Notes under the pieces: model-generated | Told to the model about the DNA's origin: nothing | The model's input: the letters and a program-made list of their open reading frames with translations, nothing else | Database searches by the model: none | Shown here: positions 7,506-15,387 of the stretch, one piece after another | Layout of the letters: each line of letters begins with the position of its first letter | Numbering within the stretch: the first letter of the stretch is position 1 | NCBI RefSeq assembly: GCF_900115345.1 | Contig: NZ_FOWC01000002.1 | Span: 496,001-560,000, forward strand | Source: Amycolatopsis rubida | GTDB taxonomy: Bacteria; Actinomycetota; Actinomycetes; Mycobacteriales; Pseudonocardiaceae | Direction of reading: 5' to 3' | DNA length: 64,000 nt | Made by a program: the position numbers and the translations under genes

Positions 7506-9115
7506 ATCGCGATCACCTTGCGGCGCTTCTTCTTCGCCAGCCCGGCCGCGATCACGTCTCCAGCGGCCTCGTGCGTGATCACGCTCGTCACGCAACCGTC
7601 GATCTTCTGGTTCGCGCTGGGCTTAACCAGCACGTAGCGATTGGCCGGCCGCACGGCCGCGCGGGCGTGGCCGACGTGGGCCTCGGTCACCTCGCACCCG
7701 TCGTGCGTGAACGTGCTGTCCGCCTTCGTGACGTCGCCCTTGAGCCGTTCGCACGCATCGTGCATCTGCACCGGACGCCGCGTGTACCAACGGATCACGC
7801 GTTTCTCGCCGAACTCGTCGGCCCATTCGTCGACCTCGGTGTCCCAGTACGGCGGGTCGTAGTAGCCGCGGATCACGTCGAAGCGGTCGAACAGCTCCGT
7901 CATCGCCGCTTTCACTTCGAGCCGCGGCACCTGGCCGCCGTGGTCGGCCGGGTTCCAGATCGTCTTGCCGCCGGTGGTGCGCGGCGTGAACTGGTATCCC
8001 CACTCCGGCACCTCTGCGCGGATGAACGTCCAGTCGTCCACATCGGACCCGTCGAAACCGAGCACGATCCGCGTACCGTCCGGCACCTCGCGAGGAGCCT
8101 TCCGTTTCGCCCACGGAGCGACGCCCATCCAGGCGTCCGAACCGGACACCATCCGGTTGCCGAAGAACCGTTCCGCCTGCGCGGGGTCCTTCTCCATCAG
8201 CTCGGCGGCCTCGGCCTCGATCGCGTCGAGGTCGACATGGTCCGAACCGGCGTAGACGATGCGGTGGATCTTCCGCCGCTCCGCCTTGTTCCGGTACGAG
8301 AGATTCGCCGGCGCCTGCGGGAAGTACTTGAAGATGTCCGGCCGCTGGCTGTCCATCGTCCGCTTCGCGGTCGTGTCCTCCGACGGATCCGGCGGGTTCG
8401 TCGTCTCCATCGACCGGCCCGACATGCCCGCCAGGCCGCGACGCTGCGTTTCCGCGGTGCGGATCATCCTGTTCTGCGCGGTGAACAGCCCCGTTTCGTC
8501 CTGCCCCGCATACGTGATCGGGTTGCCCAACCGGGACTGCGCCGACGACGTGACCACGTCGATCCGGCCGCTGTTGCCGACCCGGATGAACGCCTCGCCG
8601 ACCCGCATGATGTCGCCGAGCGGCCCCAGCCGGACCATCGACTGCAGCGGCCGGTACACGTTGTCGACCTGGTCCTCGGACGTCGCGAGCAGCTGGATCA
8701 GCGGTGTCGGCCACGGCATACCCATCGGCTCGCCCTGCTCGTACGGGTACTCCCACCCGCAGCCGCACCCGTGATCCGCACACGCATAGCCGTCGTCTTT
8801 CCCCGCCCACCCCGCGAACAACGCAGGTCCGGCCGCCTCGTTCGAGACGATCGTCGCCGACCACGGGCCTTTCCCGGTCTTCTGCGGAGCCACCACCTGC
8901 GACCGGCGGTAGTGGAACGCCGTCGATTTCTGCCCGACCTCAGCCTCCGGCCGCACCCGGTAGTGGTTGACCGTGCACCACAGCTGCCAGCGGTACAGCT
9001 GCATCGGCGCGCCTTGGCGGAATCCGTCCGGGATCGGGCAGTGCGCCTCGATCCAGTCCGGAACCACCCACAGCGTCGGGAAGTCGACGACGAACGGGTC
9101 AGGCCCCGCCGCCAT
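7502..9115 (-). CDS. Phage terminase large subunit
   Basis: A 537-residue DNA-packaging motor. The ATPase domain holds a Walker A-like VVAPQKTGKGPWSA (about residues 74-87) and the TYAGQDETGLF acidic segment as Walker B-like. The C-terminal nuclease domain has VLGFDGSDVDDWT and GYYDPPYWDTEVDEW with the acidic metal ligands. A Cys/His-rich insertion (CADHGCGCGWEYPYE) follows the Walker A region. It overlaps the small-subunit gene by 17 nt and the portal by 4 nt. Length is normal. Confidence 0.9.
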   Translation of the reverse strand: MAAGPDPFVVDFPTLWVVPDWIEAHCPIPDGFRQGAPMQLYRWQLWCTVNHYRVRPEAEVGQKSTAFHYRRSQVVAPQKTGKGPWSATIVSNEAAGPALFAGWAGKDDGYACADHGCGCGWEYPYEQGEPMGMPWPTPLIQLLATSEDQVDNVYRPLQSMVRLGPLGDIMRVGEAFIRVGNSGRIDVVTSSAQSRLGNPITYAGQDETGLFTAQNRMIRTAETQRRGLAGMSGRSMETTNPPDPSEDTTAKRTMDSQRPDIFKYFPQAPANLSYRNKAERRKIHRIVYAGSDHVDLDAIEAEAAELMEKDPAQAERFFGNRMVSGSDAWMGVAPWAKRKAPREVPDGTRIVLGFDGSDVDDWTFIRAEVPEWGYQFTPRTTGGKTIWNPADHGGQVPRLEVKAAMTELFDRFDVIRGYYDPPYWDTEVDEWADEFGEKRVIRWYTRRPVQMHDACERLKGDVTKADSTFTHDGCEVTEAHVGHARAAVRPANRYVLVKPSANQKIDGCVTSVITHEAAGDVIAAGLAKKKRRKVIAM

Positions 9116-9572
9116 CGGGCACGACCGTCAACCGACTGCGCGCCGACTTCCGCGGCGCGGCCTTCGCCGGCGTCTTCTTCGGCTCGACAGCCTCGTCGGC
9201 CACGATGCGGATCCTGGCCCGCGCCATCGAGTCCGGCGTCAGGTACAGGTCCGCGAACATCATCCGGACAGTCTTGCGGTTCTCCGCGCTCGCCCGCTCC
9301 TGCTCGGCCTCGACAAGTTGCCGCACGAACAACGCGACGTACTCGACCAGCCCGTCCCGTTCCCACAGCAGCGCTTGCGGCTTCCGCCAGAAGCTCTCCC
9401 AGACCTCGGCCTCACGCCCGTTCCGGTCGACCAGCGGCCACCGCGGTGCCGGTGCCGTCCGCCCCTCCGCGGGCAGCACCGTCCAACCCGCCTTGTCCGA
9501 CGGGCGATCCCGGTTCAGCGCATTCGGATCCGGTGCCGGGCCGGACCGGTTGCGCGCGCCACCACTCGGCAT
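9099..9572 (-). CDS. Phage terminase small subunit-like protein
   Basis: About 157 residues starting MPSGGARNRSGPAPDPNALN, a hallmark N-terminus of terminase small subunits in actinophages. The centre is helical (EVWESFWRKPQALLWERDG and a helix with RQLVEAEQERASAENRK). The C-terminus is basic (PKKTPAKAAPRKSARSR), suited to DNA binding. It precedes and overlaps the large subunit. A Met three codons further upstream is an alternative start. The 207 nt between this gene and the HNH gene hold no convincing gene, only a GGGGGTACCCCC palindrome at 9697-9708. Confidence 0.75.
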   Translation of the reverse strand: MPSGGARNRSGPAPDPNALNRDRPSDKAGWTVLPAEGRTAPAPRWPLVDRNGREAEVWESFWRKPQALLWERDGLVEYVALFVRQLVEAEQERASAENRKTVRMMFADLYLTPDSMARARIRIVADEAVEPKKTPAKAAPRKSARSRLTVVPDGGGA

Positions 9573-9779
9573 GTTGATCACTCCTCAGCCGCATCGCGCG
9601 ACGTCGAGAGACGACCGCCCGCATCGCGCGGACGACCTTTTGAACCTGGCGCACTTCCCAGACGCCTCCCCAGCGGTCCGGGTGCGATCCACTGCCGGGG
9701 GTACCCCCCAGGGGGTATGCGCTCGCGGTGATCGTCTTCGGGTCGCGGTGCCGATCGACGGCGATCGCCTGCGTGCCCG

Positions 9780-10139
9780 TCAGCGTGCGTTCCAGCCGCC
9801 CGGCTGATGCTTCGCTGTCTCGATCGAGTGGCAGCTGTGGCACAGGCCGCGACCGTGAGCCGGGTCGTTCGGGTCCATGCCTCGCAGTACCAGCGTCCGC
9901 CTGTCGAGCGGGTGATGGTCAGCGTGCACCGACCACGCCTTGCCGCACCGCGTGCAGATCGGGTCGCGTGCCAGCACCTGCCGACGGAAGCGGGTCTCGT
10001 GTCGGTGGTCGTAGCCCCGCTGTCGTGCGCTGCCTCGACGCTGCTCTGCTGCGCGCTGGTGCTCGACACACCGGCCCGTGCCTGGAGGTACCAGCTCGGG
10101 GCACTGGGGTACGGAGCACACCTTCATGGCACGGGGCAT
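9780..10139 (-). CDS. HNH endonuclease
   Basis: A 119-residue protein. Two zinc-binding pairs are visible: CSVPQC near the N-terminus with CVEH, and CTRC...CHSCH. The HNH core reads ADHHPLDRRTLVL...GRGLCHSCHSIETAKHQPGG. Phage HNH proteins placed directly upstream of terminase genes commonly assist packaging of cos phages. Here the gene is the first of the late block, downstream of the tRNA-like gene and its terminator. The start could also be the Met at residue 5. Confidence 0.85.
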   Translation of the reverse strand: MPRAMKVCSVPQCPELVPPGTGRCVEHQRAAEQRRGSARQRGYDHRHETRFRRQVLARDPICTRCGKAWSVHADHHPLDRRTLVLRGMDPNDPAHGRGLCHSCHSIETAKHQPGGWNAR

Positions 10140-10257
10140 CGGAGTGCCGCCGATCTGCAGGGAGTACTCGGTTAAGTGCCACCCGCGTCCGTGCTCGTGG
10201 ACGAGCTGTGGGCCGATGGCTCTACCCGGCTCTGCCGAGCAGCCCCGGGTACGAGAA

Positions 10258-10288
10258 CGGCCCCGCCGGTCTGTGCCTGGCGGGGCCG
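10258..10288 (-). terminator. Hairpin terminator downstream of the tRNA-like gene
   Basis: A perfect 10-bp GC stem (CGGCCCCGCC at 10258-10267 pairing with 10279-10288) with an 11-nt loop begins 13 nt beyond the 3' end of the tRNA-like gene. It should end transcripts arriving from the right and thus separate the early block from the late genes. Confidence 0.7.
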
Positions 10289-10301
10289 TGGTGTTCGTGG
10301 A

Positions 10302-10403
10302 GGATCGGGCTGGACTCGAACCAGCGACCTCGGATCAGTTGGGATTGGCTGATGCGCACTCGCCGCACCCGTCACCATGCTCTGCCACCTGAGCTACCGA
10401 ACC
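10302..10403 (-). tRNA. tRNA-like gene with about 26 extra nucleotides
   Basis: On the minus strand a 102-nt element carries GGTTCGG at the 5' end and CCGATCC at the 3' end (six of seven acceptor pairs), a D arm GCTC-AGGTGGCA-GAGC, and a perfect T arm GCTGG-TTCGAGT-CCAGC. The part between D and T arms is about 26 nt longer than in a normal 76-nt tRNA. One folding gives a 5-bp stem with loop GCGAGTG, i.e. anticodon GAG (Leu) with a long variable arm, but position 33 would be C and the D-to-anticodon spacer too long. No CCA is encoded. The amino acid identity is uncertain and the gene may be degenerate. Confidence 0.5.
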
Positions 10404-10493
10404 ACGGTGGGCATAGCTCACGCCCGGGTAAAGCGTGACACACCAGTTGACCTTGGGCAATCACCGGGGGTCCACCGTGGCCGTGTCGCCCTG

Positions 10494-10610
10494 CTACTTG
10501 ACGATGAGCGCCTCGATCGCGGTCCTGCAGTCGGGGCAGAGGATGCCGCCGGGACCGGCCGTTGCGGTGCCGCACTTCGAGCATGTCGGGGTCGGGGTGT
10601 CTTCGCTCAT
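10494..10610 (-). CDS. 38-residue zinc-ribbon protein
   Basis: A tiny protein starting MSEDTPTPTCSKCG and ending with CPDCRTAIEALIVK. The two CxxC knuckles (CSKC and CPDC, 15 residues apart) are the pattern of a single treble-clef/zinc-ribbon module. The ATG at 10610 overlaps the stop of the HTH gene upstream by 4 nt, so translation is probably coupled. The function is unknown; such microproteins in phage early operons often bind host proteins, which is only a guess here. Confidence 0.6.
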   Translation of the reverse strand: MSEDTPTPTCSKCGTATAGPGGILCPDCRTAIEALIVK

Positions 10611-10810
10611 GCCGGGATCTTCGCATCCCGACGATCGAGGTAGGCGACGATCTCCCGGAGGTTGTAGCCGCCGTCACCTCGGGTGATGTGGCCGCGGCGC
10701 ACCCACTGGCGGAGCGTGGCCGGGGTGACGCGGTAGCGGTCGTCGCCGGTGCGGTCGGCCTCTTGGGCGAGGAGGAGGACGACGTCGGCGGCGCGGGCTC
10801 GGCCGGTCAC
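10607..10810 (-). CDS. Small helix-turn-helix protein (MerR/excisionase-like)
   Basis: A 67-residue protein starting at a GTG that overlaps the preceding stop (GTGA at 10807). It has LLLAQEADRTGDDRYRVTP followed by ATLRQWVRRGHITRGDGGYNLREIVAYLDRR. The sequence TPATLRQWVRRGHI...GGYNLREIVAYL is the winged HTH pattern of MerR/BldC/excisionase-like DNA-binding proteins. It ends the second early block of the phage. Its operator is not known. Confidence 0.65.
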   Translation of the reverse strand: MTGRARAADVVLLLAQEADRTGDDRYRVTPATLRQWVRRGHITRGDGGYNLREIVAYLDRRDAKIPA

Positions 10811-11121
10811 GACTCGCCTCGCGCGGCGCGGAGCGTCGCCTGATGGTCGGCTAAGAGGCGTTGGCGGCGGGCTTGTTCGTCGGCGAGTGCCCGGGTGAAC
10901 GGGCCGGGCACTCGCTCGGCGACGTAGTCCTCGCGCGGGCGGTGGGTGCGGGCGAGGTACCAGTCGCGCTCGGCCTCGCCGACAGCCCAGTCCGGCATGG
11001 GGTTCGTGGTGCCGATCATCGTGACGAGGATGTCGTCGCGGAGGTTGATCCGCCAATACTCCGGCGCATGGGTGCGCCAGCGCGGCACTCCGAAATCGTC
11101 ATCGTCCACCTCTTCGCTCAC
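10807..11121 (-). CDS. Hypothetical phage protein, leaderless start
   Basis: A 104-residue protein of unknown function. The GTG at 11121 is chosen because a good promoter (TTGACC, 17 nt, TACAGT) ends 7 nt in front of it, which fits a leaderless transcript; the longer frame would begin upstream of that promoter. The N-terminus is acidic (SEEVDDDDFG), then VPRWRTHAPEYWRINLRDDI, and the C-terminus is Arg-rich helical (RALADEQARRQRLLADHQ). It is coupled by GTGA to the HTH gene downstream. Confidence 0.6.
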   Translation of the reverse strand: MSEEVDDDDFGVPRWRTHAPEYWRINLRDDILVTMIGTTNPMPDWAVGEAERDWYLARTHRPREDYVAERVPGPFTRALADEQARRQRLLADHQATLRAARGES

Positions 11122-11157
11122 GTGTTCGACTGTAGGTAGCGTGACAGCCGAGGTCAA
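11122..11157 (-). promoter_or_regulatory. Leaderless-type promoter on the minus strand
   Basis: Read on the minus strand, TTGACC (11157-11152), a 17-nt spacer and TACAGT (11134-11129) match a vegetative promoter. The GTG of the next gene lies 7 nt further on. This places a transcription start within the 3' end of the operon coming from the right and could give separate expression of the HTH/zinc-ribbon trio 11121-10494. Confidence 0.5.
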
Positions 11158-11438
11158 ACCCGGTGCGGGGTGGCACCGTATGGCCGGACGCGGATCCATG
11201 TCGGACGCGACGGGGCGACTGCCCCGCGCAGATCCTTGATCACTCCCGAGGCGATGGTCACCCGTGCATGCAGGTCATCCACAGCGCGGCCGTTCGGATC
11301 CATGATCCAGGTGCGTCCGTTGACGGATGCGACGGCGTAGTAGTCGCCGACCCCGTCTTCGCTGAGGTGGACGACCCTCGCCAGCCGGATCGGCGCGGCA
11401 GGCGGTCGGAGACCGAGCCGCTTCACGAACTTGCTCAC
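11154..11438 (-). CDS. Hypothetical phage protein (94 aa)
   Basis: The protein begins with GTG (GTGA overlap with the DUF6221-like gene) and reads SKFVKRLGLRPPAAPIRLAR, then a beta-rich part with DYYAVASVNGRTWIMDP and a basic C-terminus RPYGATPHRV. No family is recognised. The alternating strands suggest a small single-domain fold. It is the last gene before the internal promoter at 11122-11157. Confidence 0.55.
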   Translation of the reverse strand: MSKFVKRLGLRPPAAPIRLARVVHLSEDGVGDYYAVASVNGRTWIMDPNGRAVDDLHARVTIASGVIKDLRGAVAPSRPTWIRVRPYGATPHRV

Positions 11439-11938
11439 GGCCGCCACTCCTCGCGGTAGTCCGGGTGCTCGGCGTACGGAAGGGCGAGCAGTTCGAGGAC
11501 ATCCTCCATCGCCGACTGGTAGCCGCCGTCGAAGTCGGGGAACTCGGCACCGTCGCTGTAGAGCTCGATGATCTGCCGCTTGGCGTCGATCTCGGCCGCA
11601 CGGCGGCGATCCGCTGCGGCTGGCGTCCACTCCCGAAGGCTGCCGTCCGGGCGGCGACGTCGCCAGTAGCGTTCCTCGGTGTAGTCGAACCGCTCGAACG
11701 CGTCCGGGTCGGCGCTGGTGGTGTTCAGCTCCCAGCCCTCGCCCTCCGGCGGGTCGTCCACCTCGCGCCACGCCTTCCGCTGGCCCTCCAGGGTCTTGTA
11801 CTCGTAGGCCGGGTGTGCGTTGCGTTGGTGCAGCTCGTCGTCAGTCGGGTCGAGGTACGGGTTCCGCAGGCGCTGCTCGACCTCGGCCTGTTCGTCGTCG
11901 AGGCGTGCGCGGAGGAACGCGATCGGGTCATCCATCAT
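11435..11938 (-). CDS. DUF6221-like phage protein
   Basis: A 167-residue protein starting MMDDPIAFLRARLDDEQAEV, the characteristic opening of a family of small proteins (DUF6221) shared by Streptomyces phages and chromosomes. The first half is helical and acidic. The middle has ERFDYTEERYWRRRRPDGS and the C-terminus holds the helix AMEDVLELLALPYAEHPDYREEW. Function is unknown. ATG at 11938 overlaps the upstream stop. The family assignment rests on the N-terminal motif. Confidence 0.65.
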   Translation of the reverse strand: MMDDPIAFLRARLDDEQAEVEQRLRNPYLDPTDDELHQRNAHPAYEYKTLEGQRKAWREVDDPPEGEGWELNTTSADPDAFERFDYTEERYWRRRRPDGSLREWTPAAADRRRAAEIDAKRQIIELYSDGAEFPDFDGGYQSAMEDVLELLALPYAEHPDYREEWRP

Positions 11939-12453
11939 GGCAGCTTCCTCTCCGGGAGCCCGATGATGCCGAAGTCCAAAGCCTCGATCCACTCGGCCGG
12001 GCAGTTGCGGCAGCCGGTGCGCCCGCAGTGCCAGCCGTCGTCGCGGCGTTCCCAGGCGATAGTGCCGTCTCGATGGAAGTAGCGCGTGCCGACTGGCGGC
12101 TCCGGCGGGGTGTCCGGGAAGAACTCGGCGGCGTCCTTGAGCCGCTGCTCGGCGGCTTCGGCGCGGCTGCGCCAGTACGCGGCCTCCTGCTCCAGCTGGC
12201 TGGCCGCGACTGTCGAAGTACCGCCGCGGCCGCGCAGTGCGAGTGCGGCGTTGCGGGCGTCGTTCGAGCCGCCGTCGACCGGGACGCACAGGTCGGCGAT
12301 CCAGGACAGGTCTCGCCCGTCGGGCTGGACGATGTGGACGGTGGGCCGGTCGGCATAGGAGTACACGAAGCCGGTGGCGTGCACGCCGCTTCCGGTGGCG
12401 TAGCGGGCCTCGACCCGCTGGCCGTCGCGCACCCACTGCTGGTAGTCGTTCAC
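11935..12453 (-). CDS. Hypothetical phage protein with C-terminal CxxC motif
   Basis: A 172-residue protein from a GTG at 12453. The N-terminal part is beta-rich (QRVEARYATGSGVHATGFVY, TVHIVQPDGRDLSWIADLC). A coiled-coil helix follows (QLEQEAAYWRSRAEAAEQRL). The C-terminus has WHCGRTGCRNCPAEW, a likely zinc site. It is translationally coupled on both sides (GTGA overlaps). No known family is recognised. Confidence 0.6.
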   Translation of the reverse strand: MNDYQQWVRDGQRVEARYATGSGVHATGFVYSYADRPTVHIVQPDGRDLSWIADLCVPVDGGSNDARNAALALRGRGGTSTVAASQLEQEAAYWRSRAEAAEQRLKDAAEFFPDTPPEPPVGTRYFHRDGTIAWERRDDGWHCGRTGCRNCPAEWIEALDFGIIGLPERKLP

Positions 12454-12851
12454 GAGGCGTCCCGCACTTCCTGCTCGGGGCAGCGTGTGCAACGGAACGC
12501 TTCGGGCAGGCCAGGCGTCCCGGGGGTGATCCGGTGCCAGTCGTGGCCGTGTTCCGCGCACTCGTCCACCCGCGGCGGCCACGGTGCTTGCAGCGGAACA
12601 GTCTTGCGCTCCCGGATGCCTTCGTCGCCCTCGAAGAGGATCTTGCGGTTGTCGTCGAAGACGAACCTCTCGAATGTGATCTGCCCGTCATCCACGGTGA
12701 CCGTGGACGGTACGGGGACGTCGTTCGGGTCGATGCCGTGCGCCTGGACGAAGGCCAGCATGGTTTCGCGCGGCACCGGGGTGACGGTGGTGACCATGAA
12801 GACGTCGGTGGCGATGCTGCGATCAGGAAAGTCGATCTTGTAGTCGGTCAC
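12450..12851 (-). CDS. Hypothetical phage protein with zinc-binding tail
   Basis: A 133-residue protein from a GTG at 12851 (VTDYKIDFPDRSIATDV). The N-terminal two-thirds are beta-rich with TFERFVFDDNRKILFEGDEG. The C-terminus has DECAEHGHDWHRI...FRCTRCPEQE, giving Cys/His ligands for one zinc. Function unknown. It sits in the chain of overlapping small genes controlled from the right. Confidence 0.6.
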   Translation of the reverse strand: MTDYKIDFPDRSIATDVFMVTTVTPVPRETMLAFVQAHGIDPNDVPVPSTVTVDDGQITFERFVFDDNRKILFEGDEGIRERKTVPLQAPWPPRVDECAEHGHDWHRITPGTPGLPEAFRCTRCPEQEVRDAS

Positions 12852-13528
12852 GCTGTTGCTCCTTGCGCTGCTTCGAGACGGACCAAGTCGAGCCCGTCGT
12901 AAGTGCGGCGGCAGTCCCGGCATTGAGCGGCTTTGCCGACACCGCCCCAGAACACCTGGCCGTCGCAGGTGACGGTGAGACAGGCCGCGATGGGTTTACC
13001 GGGCTTGTCGTGGGCGAGGTCCTGTGCCTCGCGGTGCAGCTCGGCGAGGTCGTTGACGGCGTCGTCGACCCATTCCTGCCCGCCGAGCCACCACGCGTTC
13101 GCGCGGATGTAATCGGCGTCCGCAGTGATGGTGCCGCCGGGTCGAGATTCGTCGCGTTCCTCGGCGATCGCGTTCGCGAGGTACGCGAGACGGCCGGGGA
13201 TCGACGCGACCCAGCTGCCCGCGTCGTCCGGGCGGCGCATCACCGCGTCGCCGTGCTCGTCCACATCCCCGGGCAGGGATCGAGGGTCGAGGGCGGCGAT
13301 CACGTCGTCCCGCGCCGGCGACGCGGAACCGTAGCCGGGCGACATGCGGCCGGTTTGCCCGCGGACCGGTGCCACCATCGTCGGCAGGACGAGCGTGCCG
13401 TACACGACGATCTCACGGAGCAGACGGATCAGCCGGTTCACGCAGTCGTTGCACGAGTAGGCGACACTGCTCGTGTCGGCGCGGCGGCACACCCGGCACT
13501 TGCCGAGCGCGACAGGTTCGGTCGTCAC
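12848..13528 (-). CDS. Phage protein with paired zinc knuckles
   Basis: A 226-residue protein. The N-terminus contains CRVCRRADTSS and SCNDCVNRLIRLL, a four-Cys zinc site. The C-terminus carries a second pair (CDGQVFWGG and CRDCRRTYDGLDL). The middle is helical with a conserved-looking WVDDAVNDLAELHREAQDL stretch. Similar proteins with terminal zinc ribbons are frequent in Streptomyces phages, but no function is known. The upstream HTH gene overlaps its start by 4 nt. Confidence 0.6.
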   Translation of the reverse strand: MTTEPVALGKCRVCRRADTSSVAYSCNDCVNRLIRLLREIVVYGTLVLPTMVAPVRGQTGRMSPGYGSASPARDDVIAALDPRSLPGDVDEHGDAVMRRPDDAGSWVASIPGRLAYLANAIAEERDESRPGGTITADADYIRANAWWLGGQEWVDDAVNDLAELHREAQDLAHDKPGKPIAACLTVTCDGQVFWGGVGKAAQCRDCRRTYDGLDLVRLEAAQGATA

Positions 13529-13731
13529 GGGGCCTCCTTCGTGGGGAATCCGATGTAGACGCGGGCACCGAGGGCGTCGCAGTAGCGGCGGAGCATCTTC
13601 AACCGGGGTTCACGCGTGTCGGTTTCGATCATCGAGACCGTGCTGTCGGCGCAGCCCATGCGGCGGGCGACGTCCCGCTGCGTGAGCCCGGCCTGCTCCC
13701 GCAGACCGCGGAGATGGTTGCCGAGGCTCAC
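13525..13731 (-). CDS. Small XRE-family helix-turn-helix regulator
   Basis: A 68-residue DNA-binding protein from a GTG at 13731. It reads LGNHLRGLREQAGLTQRDVA then RRMGCADSTVSMIETDTREP and LKMLRRYCDALGARVYIGF. This is a complete five-helix XRE/Cro fold with the recognition helix in STVSMIET. It is embedded in the early operon and coupled to both neighbours, so it is more likely a modulator of phage or host promoters than the primary repressor. Confidence 0.8.
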   Translation of the reverse strand: MSLGNHLRGLREQAGLTQRDVARRMGCADSTVSMIETDTREPRLKMLRRYCDALGARVYIGFPTKEAP

Positions 13732-14006
13732 GGTTGCTGTTCCTCTGGGGGTGCCGCGACGGCATCGAACTGACGGACCGCTTCGGTTGCGGACTGGACC
13801 GCTTGCTGGAAGCCGACAAGCGCGGTGGCGAACATCTGGAGCGGTGTCGGGGCGGGTGCCAGCCCGCCGGGCCGGTAGCCGATGTCTACCGTGAACCCGG
13901 AGCTGTCCTGGGCGATCGGGGTGTGCACGAGGCAGACCTCGATGCCGTTGAGCGCGAAGTTCGGGCATGGGCCGTCGTCGGTGTTGGCGCACAAGGGTTG
14001 CTGCAT
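13728..14006 (-). CDS. Hypothetical phage protein (92 aa)
   Basis: The ATG at 14006 is preceded by GAGGAGG, which decides the start. The N-terminus MQQPLCANTDDGPCPNFALN and CLVHTPIAQ gives three Cys and a His, possibly a zinc site. The C-terminal half is helical (PLQMFATALVGFQQAVQSAT) and ends with a Pro/Glu/Gln tail. No family is recognised. Confidence 0.55.
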   Translation of the reverse strand: MQQPLCANTDDGPCPNFALNGIEVCLVHTPIAQDSSGFTVDIGYRPGGLAPAPTPLQMFATALVGFQQAVQSATEAVRQFDAVAAPPEEQQP

Positions 14007-14017
14007 GGTGAGCCTCC

Positions 14018-14254
14018 TCAAAACGGCGGTTCGTCAGGGTTGACGCCGCGGCGGGCAGCGCGGCGGAACTTGACGTTGGAGACGCGGCGGCTGACGTTCT
14101 GCCACCACCACACGAGCCAGCGGGGCGGATCACACGAGCGGCAGCCGTGGTCGTTGCAGGCATAGCAATCCGGCTCCAGCTTCGGCGGCGGCCGGTCGTC
14201 GTCCCAGTCCTCGAACCATTCGTCGTCGATGTCGTCTCGCCAGTCGTCAGCCAC
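14018..14254 (-). CDS. Hypothetical phage protein with CxxC-x3-CxxC motif
   Basis: A 78-residue protein from a GTG at 14254. The N-terminal 25 residues are acidic (ADDWRDDIDDEWFEDWDDD), followed by CYACNDHGCRSCDPPRW, a compact zinc-binding loop, then a Trp-rich helix (LVWWWQNVSRRVSN) and a basic tail. It overlaps the upstream gene by 8 nt. Function unknown. Confidence 0.55.
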   Translation of the reverse strand: MADDWRDDIDDEWFEDWDDDRPPPKLEPDCYACNDHGCRSCDPPRWLVWWWQNVSRRVSNVKFRRAARRGVNPDEPPF

Positions 14255-14471
14255 GGTCGGCCTCCTCGGTGTCCGGCTGGACTTGTGCCAGCGTCGGGTA
14301 CAGGTCGCGGTGGGACTTCGCGGCGCGGAGAACACCGGCCACGACAGCGGAGTCCCCCGGGTATGGCTCGCCGGAGTTGCGCGGGAACGCCTGCCCCCAC
14401 AACACGCCGTGGACGTGTCCGAGCACGATGGCTTCGCGAACGAGCTTCGCGGTGCGCTTGCCGAGGATCAC
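14247..14471 (-). CDS. Hypothetical phage protein (74 aa)
   Basis: A 74-residue protein from a GTG at 14471 that overlaps the preceding stop. It is predicted mostly helical: ILGKRTAKLVREAIVLGHVH, VVAGVLRAAKSHRDLYPTL, with a Pro/Gly loop between. No motif is recognised. It is coupled to genes on both sides. Confidence 0.5.
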   Translation of the reverse strand: MILGKRTAKLVREAIVLGHVHGVLWGQAFPRNSGEPYPGDSAVVAGVLRAAKSHRDLYPTLAQVQPDTEEADRG

Positions 14472-15385
14472 TTGGGCTCCTCGGTGTCCGGGTGGTGCTC
14501 CACCACGTTGCCGTGAGCGGCGTGTGCCTCGACGAACTCTTTGATGAGGTGCGTGTCGCCACGGTTGACCCAGCCGGACGACACCGGGCCGAAAGTGTGA
14601 GGCAGGCACCGAAGCCGGACGATCGTGGTCTGCGGATTGTTCAGCTGGTCGACCTCGATGTGGTCCGGGAACACGATGTCGTACAGGGCGCGCGGCGCAG
14701 GGCCGGGCTCCAGCGGGAACTCCGCCGGGTCGCGCCGATGGTCTTGCATGTCGACCTGGGCACGCGTGGTGCGGTCATAGCTTTCGCTGGACCATGACGG
14801 ATCGCAGCTGCACGCCCACCAGAACTCGATTCCGTTGCCGACCTGCCGTTCGTGAAGCGACGTGCGGTGATCAGGTTCAGCAGGCTTGCCCGGCTCCTCG
14901 CGGCCCGGCTCGCGGTCGAGGAACTCGCCGATCTCCTCCAACGCTTCACGCTCGTCGATCCGGCCCCAGCGGACCCGGTTAATCGAATTGCGGATGTCCG
15001 CGCGCAGCTGTTCGGTCCGCCGCCATGCCTTGCCCAGCTCGACCCCGTGGTGCGCCACGGCTTCTCGCAGTTGCTCGCGCAGCTTGTCGCGATCAGCAGT
15101 CGCCCGCGCTGCTTGAGCACGATCCAGGTTCATGAACCGTTCCGCAGCGGCGAGATCGTCGCGCGCGGCCTCGACCTCCCCGAGCTTCACGGCCATCTCG
15201 TGCATGCGACGGCCGCCTTCGTTGGCGTGCCAGTCGCAGGCGGGCTCCAGCGCGTCCTCGTGACCGACGTCCTGATACCAGCGCCAGCCGGTGGTCTCTT
15301 TGCCGCACGGGGCCTCGGCACCGTCGGGTAGAACGATCGTGAAGCCGCACAGGTCTGGCACGCGCGGGGTGTCGGCGTCGGTCAT
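14468..15385 (-). CDS. Large hypothetical early phage protein
   Basis: A 305-residue protein starting at the ATG at 15385, which has AGGAG 8 nt upstream. The N-terminal segment has CGFTIVLPDG...CGKETTGWRWY...CDWHANEGG, a zinc-site-like set of Cys/His. A long coiled coil follows (EVEAARDDLAAAERFMNLD and LREQLREAVAHHGVELGKAW). The C-terminal third is beta-rich with WWACSCDPSWSSESYDR. The opening MTDADTP is shared with the gene at 15696-15971. Function unknown. Confidence 0.55.
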   Translation of the reverse strand: MTDADTPRVPDLCGFTIVLPDGAEAPCGKETTGWRWYQDVGHEDALEPACDWHANEGGRRMHEMAVKLGEVEAARDDLAAAERFMNLDRAQAARATADRDKLREQLREAVAHHGVELGKAWRRTEQLRADIRNSINRVRWGRIDEREALEEIGEFLDREPGREEPGKPAEPDHRTSLHERQVGNGIEFWWACSCDPSWSSESYDRTTRAQVDMQDHRRDPAEFPLEPGPAPRALYDIVFPDHIEVDQLNNPQTTIVRLRCLPHTFGPVSSGWVNRGDTHLIKEFVEAHAAHGNVVEHHPDTEEPK

Positions 15386-15387
15386 CG

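Noticed and set aside
9578..10069. Alternative frame of 163 codons over the HNH gene
   Set aside because: The HNH frame has the zinc and catalytic motifs; the alternative is Arg/Thr-rich and lacks any domain.
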